From NCBI GenBank assembly GCA_037355855.1, contig CM074759.1, positions 3,100,001 through 3,164,000 of the forward strand: 64,000 nucleotides of DNA, read 5' to 3'. Below, piece after piece: positions 42,216 to 53,396 of this stretch (its first letter is position 1; every line of letters begins with the position of its first letter). Source of the stretch: Pseudo-nitzschia pungens. Its lineage: Eukaryota > Bacillariophyta > Bacillariophyceae > Bacillariales > Bacillariaceae. The position numbers and the translations under genes were made by a program. The notes beneath the pieces are model-generated. The model saw nothing but the letters and a program-made list of their open reading frames with translations, was not told the DNA's origin and did no database searches.

Positions 42216-42514
42216 GGATCATATTGACCATTTGCTGTGGGCAATTGTTTCAAGAACTCCTGTCAAGAGATGTGTTTTTTCCTGTGTTTTTGACTTGTGA
42301 AGAATTATATCTGTTTTCACAGGTTTTTTGGCACCCAGAAGAATGCACACTGCACTGGAGGTGCATAATGTTCCTATGTATGTTGTACATGTGTTGTGTA
42401 CTGTGTATTGTTTGTTGTATTTCTAAGGTGTACACTCCAAGTAGCATAGAGAATAGCAAATAATTCAATCCTTGTGTGCCAGAACGCTCGCTCAGATGCC
42501 TAGACACTAAGAAC

Positions 42515-43087
42515 TACTTCCTCCGTTCCAAAATAACTGTTTGTTTGGGACATACAAGCTTGTGTACTGATCAATTTTCAACCAATTCAAATCATTCTTT
42601 TGGGTTAAACTCTCCTCAACTAAGTCCTTATGCCTGGTTAGACACTGATAGGCTCGTGCTATTGGTCTACCTTTCATTAGGACTTGAAAAGGCCCCGTTT
42701 TGCCCTTCAAATGTGATTTTACCAGTTGAAAGGGCTCCACCTGGCATTTGAACCTCTAGGAAAGTTCTTTGGAACGCTGAGACACTAAACTTTTGTCTTG
42801 CAATAGGTGATAGAAAGAAGAAGAGAGTTCTTGTCTTCTGTTTTATCATCCAAAGATAGCCTATTTTTTCTCGTCGATTAATTAATTAATTTTAATTAAT
42901 TCTCCTATTTTAGCGTGATAACACTATTTATTTTTGTTTGTGTTTGTTTTGTGTGTGTTTTTTGCACGATGCACACCTATTTTAATTCTGTAGTACAATT
43001 TTTACATACTTTCTACACAAACGAATAATTAATTCCAAAAAGCACACATTTCGGTCATCGAACAGTTATTTCGGAAAGGAGGAAGTA
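42515..43087. mobile_element. MITE copy 2 (Stowaway-like), 573 bp
   Basis: The ends TACTTCCTCCGTTCCAAAAT and its near reverse complement (26 bp, three mismatches) are bounded by TA. The interior is homologous to MITE 1, including GGACTTGAAAAGG, CCACCTGGCATTTGAACCTC and an ATTA-rich part (42878-42902). No transposase is present. Confidence 0.82.
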
Positions 43088-43446
43088 ATACTAAGTGTGA
43101 ATACTCATGTTGTTGCTGTCATTTGGGGTGCTCATCAGGAGGAAGCCAAAGAAAACAGTGATGCCAACAGGCTGATGTATGTTTGTTAGATAGGGGTAGT
43201 ACCCCTATTGTTGCTGTTAATGCATGTTTTAAAAGAAATTTGATGTCAGTTAGTACTTGCTGTGACATGTTGGCGTCTAACGGAGTCACGGTTTAATAAT
43301 TAACCGAATCCCATGTGAGAATCGAATGTATGATCCTCATGTATGTATATTTGATATATATATGAGGGCAGGCACTAAAAGAGCAATACAAGATTAAGGT
43401 TACATATGGTTCTTGTCTTCTACTTTCAAGCGGATAGTAATTGCTA
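43088..43446. other. Spacer before the Gypsy-2 LTR
   Basis: No gene is seen. Bases 43400-43446 (CTTCTACTTTCAAGCGGATAG) resemble the sequence next to the 5' LTR of Gypsy-1, so part of it is Gypsy internal DNA. Confidence 0.45.
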
Positions 43447-43782
43447 TGTAAAACTCTACTGGAGTGATATGCGATAGGTGATTTAAAGATGAATAATTAA
43501 TAAATTGTGAATGGTTGAATACTTTACGAGATAGGAATGATTTCTTGAGTATGGAATGAATGAGCAATCGAACAATAATATTGTTGGTCAGGCATAATAT
43601 TAATAATCAGCGAGTCACGGGAATCTTTGTTTATCTTGATATTTTGAGTATCCAATAAGTATCGGTTTGTATGTGTATATATACTGAACATACATACATG
43701 AATATCACATGTATTGGAGTACATGCGGGATTCAGTAATCATTTAGAAGCCTTTCGTAGTAAGGTTACGTCAGCATGCTACA
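43447..43782 (-). repeat. Diverged Gypsy LTR
   Basis: This 336-bp segment (TGTAAAACTC...CATGCTACA) aligns with the Gypsy-1 LTRs in the same minus orientation, including TTTACGAGAT, GATTTCTTGAGTAT and GCGGGATTCA. It is directly followed by plus-strand Gag, so LTR and coding region point in opposite directions. Confidence 0.75.
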
Positions 43783-43961
43783 TCTTCTAACTCCTCCAAG
43801 AACAAGAAGCGTTCCGGAAACTACAAAAGCAATCAACAGAATAACAAAAAGAAATCCAAATCCAACCCTTGCAGAATACCAGGCCATAACCATGATTCAT
43901 CTGAATGCCCCAAGAATAAATTCTCCAAGAAGTACAACAAGGAATCCAACAATAACAGTTG
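43783..43961 (+). pseudogene. Gag C-terminus of Gypsy-2
   Basis: Frame 43783 reads a basic Asn/Lys/Ser-rich segment, then CRIPGHNHDSSECPKN, the same zinc-knuckle type as in Gypsy-1, then a TGA at 43959-43961. The capsid half is missing. Confidence 0.7.
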
Positions 43962-44088
43962 ATCCCAATCTACACCAACCAATGAATCCTTTCAAGCCTG
44001 CATTCAAGCAGCAGTGGAAACATTCCACTCCAAACATGGTGGACATACTGAACGCAGTATCGATGGAGAGCTTGTATGGCTCCCATGA

Positions 44089-45312
44089 GTGCCACAGCAC
44101 TCTCCGAAAAAGAGACCCAAGGGTCCACCAAAACCAGCAATCACCTTGCCTCCAGCGCCACAGGCCCTGGATGCCAGTCCAGCACAGCTGACTGGGATGA
44201 TGCAAGGAGGAGATCTCCTGGAGAAAAAGGGGAAGGAACCTACAGGATGGAGTATTCCTGTTGAGCGCTCAGCAAAGACTGCAACAGCAGCAACACCAAT
44301 TGCCATGGCAGCAACAAAAACAGTTCAATTCTCAGGAATGAGACCGACTGTGGATCCGAATCGAATACCAAAGCGATCCAAGGGTACAACCTACGTAAAT
44401 AATAATATACAGACAGCAGCAACAAATGGACCAACCTTGTCTCTGGCAAGTAATTGGTCCACCGGTACAGCAAAAAATCTCTATTGCAATCCTGGAAACT
44501 CCAAAGACTACACCAAAGGAGGTGCGTTGGAGCAAAATTATTTGAAACTGCTGTCGACTGCTGGAAATCCAGCAGAACAGGCATTGAAATCAAACACGAG
44601 CAACGTGGCTCCTATTGTTCTAATCAACGTACAGTACATACAAGGCATCCCTCTTAAAGCAAGACCACTACTCGCACTCCTCGATAGTGGTTCCTCTGGC
44701 ACACTAATCAACAAAAGAGTGCTACCATTTGGCACCATACCAATTAGAAGCAAGCATCAAGTCTTAACTACTATGGCAAACGGCAGCTTCGATACTACAG
44801 AGTATGTTATCATGAAGAATATGAAGCTACAAGAGTTTGGCAACTACACTATTGATTGACAAGAGGCAAGGCTCTTCCATTCCCCCAACTGCAAATACGA
44901 TTTAATACTAGGCAGAGATTTCCTCCACCTAGCAAAAATCAACCTCCTATTCAATACCGGAGCAGTTCAGTGGATGGACAGAACCATTCCGATGAAAGAT
45001 ACCTCTCTATACCACGAGTCCAACTACACCATGCTCATGGAAGAACTAGAAGATGCCAAACTCTTTACTGATGACCCTTCCTTTGCTAATCCATACAAGT
45101 CCAAGGTGATCCTCGATAGAGCTTATCAAGAAACTGATCCATCCACAGTCGCACAACAACAGACCCATATGTCCACAGCAGAGCAACAGCAATTCCAAGC
45201 AATACTAAACAAGTATCCAAAGGTCTTTAATGGAAAACTTGGCAAGTACCCTCATAAAAAAATCTCTCTAAGACTGAAGCCCGGATCCAAGCCCATACAC
45301 AAGAAGCCTTAA
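44089..45312 (+). pseudogene. Gag-Pol linker and aspartic protease of Gypsy-2
   Basis: The protease active site is LLALLDSGSSGTLINKRVL (44665-44725), the DSG type of Gypsy elements. A TGA at 44857-44859 interrupts the frame, which continues unchanged to the second protease motif (YDLILGRDFLHL). A spacer then leads towards the reverse transcriptase (NKYPKVFNGKLGKYPHKKI). At 45311 N2 is inserted after HKKP. The stop makes the product truncated unless it is read through. Confidence 0.75.
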
Positions 45313-45659
45313 TAATAATAATAATAATAATAATATACTTATTTAAGTAGGAAAATCTACCAAAGATGTTTAAAAGCTACTCAGTCTGTAACCAGACTTT
45401 ATCGTCGCCTCAATGGAAGAGAGGTTAGGCCCCAAGTTTTATAACGACGCGTCGCCTCAATCAAAGAGAGTTTAGGCTCCAAGTTGTAAAAACAACAATT
45501 TTTCAAACAAACCTTGGTAAGAAGCGGTGAAAGACAAACCAGTTCAGAGCACAACAGGCACTGCTGTTGCAAAGCGTACAAGGGATGGGATAACAAGAAC
45601 GTGAAAGGGAAAGACACAAGCAAAACTCTGCCTCCAATGCTGCTGTACAGCATCAGTAA

Positions 45660-45860
45660 TCCTAGGAGTGGTCAGCCGACACAAGCAAAACTGCTCTCTG
45701 TATGCTGGATTGCAGCATCCGTAGTGCAAGTGGTCAGCTGACACAAGCAAAACTGCTCTCTGTATGCTGGATTGCAGCATCAGTAGTGCAAGTGGTCAGC
45801 TGATGCAAGCAAAATTGCTCTCTGTATGCTGTATTGCAGCATCAGTAATGTGAGTGCCCT
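45660..45860 (-). repeat. 61-bp repeats in the 3' half of N2
   Basis: ACACAAGCAAAACTG begins at 45680 and 45741, with a variant near 45802, giving a 61-bp period. Similar units occur in N1 (5200-5370) and N3 (53690-53850). Confidence 0.75.
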
Positions 45861-45999
45861 AAACACATTCCTTACCGAACGAACACAAGCAAAATTTCCC
45901 AGGTAATGCTTGTATTTGTAGTCCCAAACACTTAGAGGCAGTGGAGCCTACTACCAAATTCATAACAGCTGTCCTCCTGTTAGAACTTCGTAGTAGCTT

Positions 46000-46510
46000 G
46001 GAAACAAGGACTCTAAGTGATAACACATATGAACCATCAGGGCTGTAGGCTTGAAAACAGGTGGCAGCTGTACTGTGAACTGGAGGGGTATATAATGGTG
46101 GTGGAGCGTAAGTAACCTGTACTTAGCGGCTTTGGGGCTAGGGTCAGGAAACAGTAGGTCCATAATCGAAAACACTTATGGTCCAGCAGGGCAGTAGACT
46201 TGAAAACAGATGACAGTTGAAGTGTGCACCTGAGAGAGTTATGTAGGTAGGAGAGCCTTAAGCAAACTGTACTTAGCGACTTTGGGGCTTGGGTCAGGAA
46301 ACAGTAGGACCCTAAGCAAGAACACTTATGGTCCAGCAGGGCAGTAGTAGACTTGAAAACAGATGACATTTATACTATACACCTGAGAGGTATATGTAGG
46401 TAGGGGAGCCTTGAACAAGCTGTACTTAGCGGCTTTGGGGCTTGGGTCAGAAAACAGGAGGACCACAAGCAAAAATACTTAGGGTCCAGCAGGGCAATGG
46501 ACTTGAAAAC
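46000..46510 (-). repeat. 150-bp-type monomers of N2
   Basis: Antisense units contain GGTCCAGCAGGGCAGTAGAC and CTTAGCGGCTTTGGGGC, matching N1. The hairpin at 46158-46185 has changes in one arm only, unlike its N1 counterpart at 4802. Confidence 0.8.
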
Positions 46511-47058
46511 AGATGACCTGGAATTTCTTGTAGAAATAATCCTACAGTGGAAGGGGCTGTCTGTGAACTTCACCTTGAAAAGACTTAGGGGACTTAGCAA
46601 GGAACTTTGAAGAACGTAGAACGTTAAGTGAGAATCACTTAGGCAGCTTGTAAACAGTGGAGAACATTAAGTATAGTAAGATATACGTAAGGGCCTTCAG
46701 GGGAGCTTGGAAACAGATCGAAGAAGAAATACATAAAAAATTAGTGGTGAATTGCTGTAGAATCTGTACTGAAATTGCTGTAGAAAATTATGTGTCGGTT
46801 TTGGTGCTGCTGTTGCTGCTGCTCGATTGTTGGCCAAGTGGTGAATAGGCACCAAAGCAACAAAAGGAGAGCAGCCAGCAGCTAAACCGATAGCATCAAT
46901 GAAGAGAGCATGTCTTGGTTAGTATGTGCAGGTCCTGGTATTGTGATTGGGGGTGTAGAAGGGAGCAAGATATCGCATTGTAAAGTTGTGTAGAAATCTA
47001 CGTATTTTTAGTACTGGAACATCGGAACGTCAGACAAAATGCGCGTTGCGCAAATTGT

Positions 47059-47901
47059 ATACACAAGAAGCCTTACCCAGTTGCATACAAACAAAAAGAC
47101 CTATTCAAAAGGGAGCTCCAGAATCTTTGTAATGATGGAGTACTCAAGCGTTGCACTGCACCGGCTGAATGGGCATTCCCAACATTCATAGTACCAAAGA
47201 AAGACAACAGAGTTAGATGGGTATCAGACTTTAGAGAGCTCAATGAACTCCTCAAAAAAAGACCATATCCTATCCTAAGGATACAGGATATCATGAACAA
47301 AAGAGGCAAGTACACCCACTTCACCAAGATTGATCTGTCCATGCAATACTACTGCTTTGAACTGGATGATGCAAGCAAGAAACTATGCACTATAGTCACT
47401 CCATATGGATGCTATGAGTTCCAAAGACTACGAATGGGCGTCAAGGTCTCTCCAGATGTAGCTCAACAACTCATGGAAGACATCTTACAAGACACTGACT
47501 GCACTGTTTACATTAATGACATTGGAATATGGACTAATGGATCCTTTGACCTACACATAAAGACTATTGACAAGATCCTAGACCGGCTCAACCAAAATGG
47601 ACTTAAATGCAACCCACTCAAGTGTGATTGGGCTGTACAAGAAACTGACTTCCTTGGATACTGGATGACACCCACAGCTGTTAAACCTTGGAAAAAGAAG
47701 ATTGAAGCCATTCTACATATGGACCAGCCAAGAACTGAAACCCAAGTCAAGTCCTTTCTAGGAGCAGTAGGATATTACAGGGACATGTGGCCTCGCAGAT
47801 CCCATGTCATAGCTCCACTCTTTGATATCACCGGTGCGCTGAAGCATCAGATCGTCTCCCTGTTGACACAGGCTCAGCGCCTTGTCATCTGTTGCTACTA
47901 G
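47059..47901 (+). pseudogene. Reverse transcriptase of Gypsy-2, 3' part truncated
   Basis: The frame resumes after N2 with HKKPYPVAYKQK, repeated because of the target duplication. It covers fingers and palm: VPKKDNRVRWVSDFRELNEL, FTKIDLSMQYYCFELDD (motif A Asp) and LRMGVKVSPDVAQQLM. The catalytic box reads YINDIGIW, where YxDD would be expected, so the first Asp is Asn. Similarity ends at about 47840 and the last 20 codons are foreign. The polymerase is therefore inactive. Confidence 0.78.
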
Positions 47902-48320
47902 GGCTCACCAGGAAGAGAGGAATAGTCTAATCTGTCCCCGCTGTCTGATGTGGTGAAGCCTTGGTTTGATTGCTTCCGGCAATCCCTTCAGTGCAGATCA
48001 AAAGCTTCCTTAAACGTTGAGGACATAATGGTTGAGGACATAATGGTTGAGGACAGTCTGTTGAGGACAAAATCGTTGAGGACACGTTTTGAGGACAATC
48101 GTTTTTTGAGGACAAAGATGAGGGTTTATGACCGTTAAATTATGGTCGCTCAGAATAATTAAAAATATAGAACAGCAATTATTGCCCTAAGATTTTTTGA
48201 GAGGAGTCGCACTGAAAATGGAAATTTTCCAGAAAAGTTTTTTTCCATAATGTTCCTGGTTTGATTGCTTGCAGCAATCCTTTGTGTCATGTGCGTTGGC
48301 ATTGCTTACTGACGCTTCAG
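47841..48320 (-). other. A-type LTR element fragment (A'), outer part
   Basis: Antisense bases 47915-47990 resemble element A near 3002-3064 (CAGCGGGGACAGATTAGA). A minisatellite lies between 48018 and 48117. The end (48250-48320) again shows A-like GATTGCTTGCAGCAATCC. It is probably the same copy as 50910-53396, now separated by LINE insertions. Confidence 0.55.
48018..48117. repeat. GTTGAGGACATAATG minisatellite
   Basis: Six to seven imperfect copies of (G)TTGAGGACA(T/A)AATG follow one another with 14-18-bp spacing. Confidence 0.75.
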
Positions 48321-49168
48321 CTGTCCATCAGAGAGTCAGGACCCCAAGTGGCAGAACGACAAATTTTCAAACAAACCTTGAACATCAGACAGGGAAAGGA
48401 ACAAAAACAAGTCCCACAAAATAGGGACGTGAGAGAGAGTGAGATGGGAAGGAAGATAGTGGGAGAAATCCCAGTATCAAAAGGGATGGGACATGATGAG
48501 AAGCAAGAAAGGAGGACAAAAATAATAATAATATAATAATATAATAATATACGTGTTTAAATAACTTTAATCACCAAAGGTGATACTAAATTACTCAGTC
48601 TGTAACCAGACTTTAACATCGCCTCCATCAGAGAGTCAGGACCCCAAGTGGTAGAACGACAAATTTTCAAACAAACCTTGAATATCAGACAGGGAAAGGA
48701 ACAAAAACAAGTCCCACAAAATAGGGACTTGAGAGCAAGTGAGATGGGAATGTAGATAGTGGGAGAAGACCCAGTATCAAAAGAAATGGGACATGATGAG
48801 AAGCAAGAAAGGAGGACAAAAAACCAAGGTACAAAGTGGAATCAATAATAATAATATACGTATTTAAATAACTTTAACCACCAAAGGTGAAACTAAATTA
48901 CTCAGTCTGTAACCAGACTTTAACGTCGCCTCCATCAGAGAGTCAGGACCCCAAGTGATAGAACGACAGATTTTTCAAACAAACCTTGAACATCAGACAG
49001 GGAAAGAAACAAAACAAGTCCCACAAAGTAGGGACTTGAAAGAAAATGAGATGGGAAGGAAGATAGTGGGATAAGATCCAGTATCAAAAGGTAGGGGACA
49101 GGATGTTCACCCTGTGCGCTTGTTTGAAGACTTCCCAGATCTTCCTCTGCTTCGTTCCAATGACTGTT
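48321..49168 (-). mobile_element. Stacked LINE 3' ends (three truncated copies)
   Basis: Three 3'UTR copies of the LINE-1 type stand head-to-tail. Copy (a), about 48325-48520, has no tail. Copy (b) is 48521-48843 with an AAT-rich tail. Copy (c) is 48844-49104 with a tail, followed by an inverted 64-bp piece of RT sequence (49105-49168). Each new tail follows the 5' end of the previous unit, and LINE-3 adds a fourth. All lack coding sequence. Confidence 0.82.
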
Positions 49169-50909
49169 AATAATAATATACGTATTTAAATAACTTTAAT
49201 CACCAAAGGTGAAACTAAATTACTCAGTCTGTAACCAGACTTTAATGTCGCCTCCATCAGAGAGTCAGGACCCCAAGTGGTAGAACGACAAATTTTTCAA
49301 ACAAACCTTGAACATCAGACAGGGAAAGAGACAAAAAAAACAAGTCCCACACAATAGGGACTTGAGAGAAAATGAGATGGGAAGATAGTGGGATAGGATC
49401 CAGTATCAAAAGGGATGGGACAGGATGAGAAGCAAGAAAGGAGGACAAAAAACCAAGGTACAAAGTGGAATCAACCCTAAGGTCCAGTAAGCCAGGCTCG
49501 TAGGAGAGCAGCCTCTCGTTGGTATGGCTGCACCGGAGGTGCAGGTGCTGCATACTGCTTCCTGGCAAGGTGGATGGTTGCAAGCCACTGCCTCTTGGCA
49601 GTCAGGGTGTAACCTTGTAGGACTTGGAAAGGGGTTTATAAAAGGGAGTGTGACTGGGAGAGTGCACCAGCTGCACCAATTGCCAATTCAGAGGAGATGG
49701 AAGCATCAAGAGATTGGTGTTGTTCAGCGTCAAGGGTTCCCCCAGGACCATGGAGTTGTTCATTCCTATAGGTCCAAAGATCCCAGGAGGTAAGAAAGAA
49801 CTGATGGATGATAGCTGTAGCCCAACGTTTGGGGGAGTGCTTGCTTCCAATGTGGGAGTAGTAGTCAGCCTGGATTTGATACCAGCAAGGAGACCACCTA
49901 CCAAGAAGCCAGTTGTGCCAACCAATTGTCCTCTGTGCCCTGACAGCAGAAGCTATTGCATGGAAATAGGAGGATGGATAAATGTTCTGACCCTTCCAAA
50001 CCCTGGTGAGAAGATCCACAATGGCAGCAACTAAGGATGGATCAGTCTGCTCAACCTCAAGCCTTGTCGTCAGGGGACCCTTGAAGGCAGACACACTATG
50101 CATGACAGCCCCAGGGTCCTTGCAGGAGAGAACATGAGAAACCTTCTCGTTGTCTGCATCACACAAGGGACACCTGGAGTGATCCTGATGCTGGTAGTGA
50201 AGTAGTTGGTTGCCAACACCAATGCAGCCAGAAGCAAACTTGACAAACCACCTTTGCATACCAGGAGGGAGGCGTTTGAAGGCAGACTGATGGACACACC
50301 AATGGATGGAACGCAAAACAGGCTGTGGAATGGGGATATCATGGTGGGTTTGCCAGTATTGGAGAAGAGGAGGGCCAGAAATGGCAACATGCAAAGCATT
50401 CTGATCAAACCTTGAACACTTGCATCCATTGAGAGAAAATGCCCAGGGCTCAAACACAAGCCTGGGGTAGTGATAGGGAGACGCTCTCTGGACAGAGAGA
50501 AATGCCTTGGCCATGCCATCAACCTGATGATTGCAAAGGGCCCACCAGTCAAGAAAGAATCCAGCTTGGTGGCCCTGAACCCACCTAAATTGCGCAGAGA
50601 TTGGCAGGGCAGAAATCATGTTTCTGATGACATAGACGTAATCAAAGGACTTCTGGGAAATAACCAATGGCCAAGATCCCTGAGCCTGTTTGAGAGCTGT
50701 GTCACCATCTAGGGCAATGGTGATAGAGCCAGAGGCAATATCAAAAAGACTCACCAGAGCAGTGCAACAGGTGAGAACCCCAATGATGCCTGCCAGTTCA
50801 CTCCCGTAAGAAGACTGATCCTCAGGGGATCCACTAACAAAATTACAGCCAGTGAGGAACAATGAAGTAGTCTTGGTGGAGGTATTGGGTGACAGGATGA
50901 AGGCAGATA
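49169..50909 (-). mobile_element. LINE-3: 5'-truncated LINE copy, 1.74 kb
   Basis: The copy reads from a tail at 49169 back to the RNase H domain, where homology stops near 50909 (SAFILSPNTS). Such 5' truncation is typical of incomplete target-primed reverse transcription. It is close to LINE-1 in sequence but has private mutations. Confidence 0.85.
49636..50862 (-). pseudogene. RNase H and zinc region of LINE-3
   Basis: This 408-residue frame contains GSELAGIIG, ALDGDTALKQ, WVQGHQAG, HQVDGMAK and CPLC...HVLSC. The first RNase H Asp lies upstream of the truncation and is absent. A TAA at 49636 replaces the CAA of LINE-1 (SHSLL then stop), removing about 60 C-terminal residues. Confidence 0.8.
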
Positions 50910-53396
50910 GCAGGGAATGCCATAACAGGCCAAGTCCCTACAGGTCCCATCACTGCAACTGACGTCAGCATATTATAAGCCTACGCTCTGCTTGACTGAG
51001 CACTTAACAGCATTCATCGTGAAGACAGGATGGTCTAATCTGTCCCCACTGTCTGAATTGAGGGATGCTTCTGCGCTTCCATTCGTAACAGGGCAGTTGC
51101 ACAGTCTGAGCATCGTTGCTCTTTGTCGGTGCTGTTCATAGCAGGGAAGGCCATAACAGACTGAGTCAGTCCCCACAGGTCTCAGCACTGCAACTCTAAG
51201 GTCTGCATTCACCGTGAAGACAGACTATCCAATCTGTCCCCACTGGCTGAAGCGGTGAATCCTTGGTCTTTTAGTAATTTCTTCATGATGTGCTATCTAC
51301 TGCCTACTGGCTCTTCAGCAATAGTTCAATTGCTTTCTGCAGTGCAATCAGTACAATGTAGTAATTGGCAGAAGGGCGTCCTGGAATACAGGTCCATCAA
51401 AGAGCGTAACTGCTCCTGCCTTAGGTCATCTGTTCATATCTCTATTCCTTTGTCTTGTATCTACCATGTCGGAATCCTCTATCCATGTAGGTCATGAGCT
51501 CTGTCACGTTGCTCCGTACATTGCTCCTTACATTGGATCATCTTCAGTTCAATGTGCCCTGTCTAATGCCAATGTGCTGCGGGTCCAAGCTGCACTTGTT
51601 CCCTTCCTCCAGTGCCATGCGTCCAGGCTGCGCTTCTCCCCTTCCTTGTCCCCTTGCTCCAGTTGGTCCTTCTTCTAGCTGTTGTAGGCTTTTCTCCTGT
51701 CAGGGCACCGACGTTGTGCTCTTGTTGCTGCTACTGCTCTTTTGCTGCAAGCACAGGAATATACATACCACATCATCCCCGCTGTTCTTCAGGGAAAGAG
51801 ACTTCAATTGATCTGGCAAGAACTTTGCATTTAGCGTCTGCTGCGAATCGCGTCTAGCGTCTGCTGCAAATTGCATCTAGCATCTGCTGCTAATTGCGTC
51901 TAGCGATCCATTGCTATTGGTCCAGTTGCTATCAATCCGGTTGCTGTTGATCTGTTGCTATCAATTTGTTGGAATACATCAATCCATTGAGCGCTTTCAG
52001 TGCAAGGACAGAATACTATCGATCCACCGTCCAGGTATATCGATTCATTGCTTTGATCCAATGCTATCAATCCGTCAATCTATGAGTACATCAATTTGTC
52101 AAGCGTTTTCAATGCAAGAACACAGTACTTTGTTACCGGTGTTCTGGAATACAGCACATCTTTTTTGCTATTCCACAGATACAGCAATCAACGCAATCTC
52201 TTGTGCGCTTTCAGTGCAAGAACAAAACATTAGAGCACATTGTCCCCGTTGTTCTTCAGTGAAAGCGGGCATATGGGATCAGTGTTGCTGAGCAATTCTT
52301 CAGCGAGACAATTCGTCAGGGGAGACAAATTATTCTTTGGGGAAGACCATTTCTTTGGGGTTCTCGCTCATAGATCAGTCTTTGGGCACTACCAATGACA
52401 ATTTCTTGCCACAAGCAAAGGTGGGCTTCTTGTTGAGGATACTGGTAGTTTCAGAGATATGTTTTGCAAATACTGATTGCAAACATACAATTTGATCAAG
52501 GAACTTCAGTCAAAATATACAGCAGGCCTTTTTGGCCATTGAACATCACAAACATTCAGGTTTGATGTCAAGAAGACATACAGGCCTTGCGGCCTTCGAT
52601 CCGTCCGGATCCAGCATTCAATTGCGCACTTTGCAATCTTCAAATTCTTTCAATATTACCTATCCAGTTGAGAAGAAATGGCAATCTTTCAAAACCATGA
52701 AACACTCATTCCACTTGAAAAGAAAGACAATCCAAGCTGATCAATTTGGTTGCTGTAATGTAGTGTTGTTGATTGTGAGATCCTGCTTGGAAATAAACCA
52801 ATCAACTGCCGTGCCAGCGGTTGGTCCCATTTTGGTTTTCAAGCTGTCATGTGGCTGCAATCCACAACCAGCATTGGGACGTAGTTCCCATGCACATCCC
52901 TCTTGCTTCCAGGCTAAGACTTGGTGGAGCCACCACCATGCTCTGTTTCATTGACCTAGTATGGGTACCTAGGCCCTGGTATCCGGCAAAGAGGGAGCCT
53001 CGTTTACATCACTTTGGAGCTTCTTTCGTCCGCATCAAACGTCTCATCCACATCAAATGTTCCCTTCGTATCTGCGTCTAACGTCCGAAGGATCCACTGG
53101 AGGCACTGTGATGTCAGTTCTGTGAACTGAGCTTTACATCCAGTAGATGGTTCTTTTCCATCCAGGAAGCTCAGATACGAGATGTTCGGGTATGACGCTC
53201 ATTCCAAGAACTCAGATGCCAGAGGGTGATCAGCCAACTGGGTTCTGTGTTGTTTTACATCAATCGCATGATGCCGTCATGGATCAGGCGTTTGGATTTC
53301 TTCAAGGCTCTAGTCAGCGTCCTGACGTTGATGGCATTCTTATTGCGTTTTGGCAATTCGAATTTGTTCTTATCGCATTGCAGCGATTCATGGCAA
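50910..53396 (-). mobile_element. Fragment of an A-type LTR element (A')
   Basis: Antisense to element A. Bases 53220-53390 match A at about 880-1030 (GGACGCTGACTAGAGCC, CTCTGGCATCTGAG), 51200-51260 match A near 3335-3400, and 51500-51790 match 2400-2700. No LTR is present at either end. GNAA-type hairpins occur at 52525-52537 and 52583-52594. No coding region is recognisable. Confidence 0.75.

Larger units (their letters stand above)
45311..47058 (-). mobile_element. N2: non-autonomous LINE-derived element, 1.75 kb
   Basis: On the minus strand the element begins ACAATTTGCGCAACGCGC at 47058 and ends in (ATT)n at 45311. The flank ATACACAAGAAGCCTT (45295-45310 and 47059-47074) is a target-site duplication of 16-17 bp that interrupts Gypsy-2 Pol. 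It contains 150-bp-type monomers (46000-46510), 61-bp repeats (45660-45860) and the two-hairpin 3' tail. It has no ORF1 or RT frame. Confidence 0.9.
43783..47840 (+). mobile_element. Gypsy-2: broken Gypsy element, interrupted by N2
   Basis: The fragment starts inside Gag and continues through protease into reverse transcriptase, with N2 (45311-47058) inserted in Pol. It stops abruptly near 47840, in the RT thumb/RNase H border (PLFDITGA). No RNase H, integrase or 3' LTR is seen. Gag and linker resemble Gypsy-1. Confidence 0.8.

Noticed and set aside
43775..44191. 138-residue frame at the start of Gypsy-2
   Set aside because: It is out of frame with the zinc-knuckle Gag frame and is a shadow.
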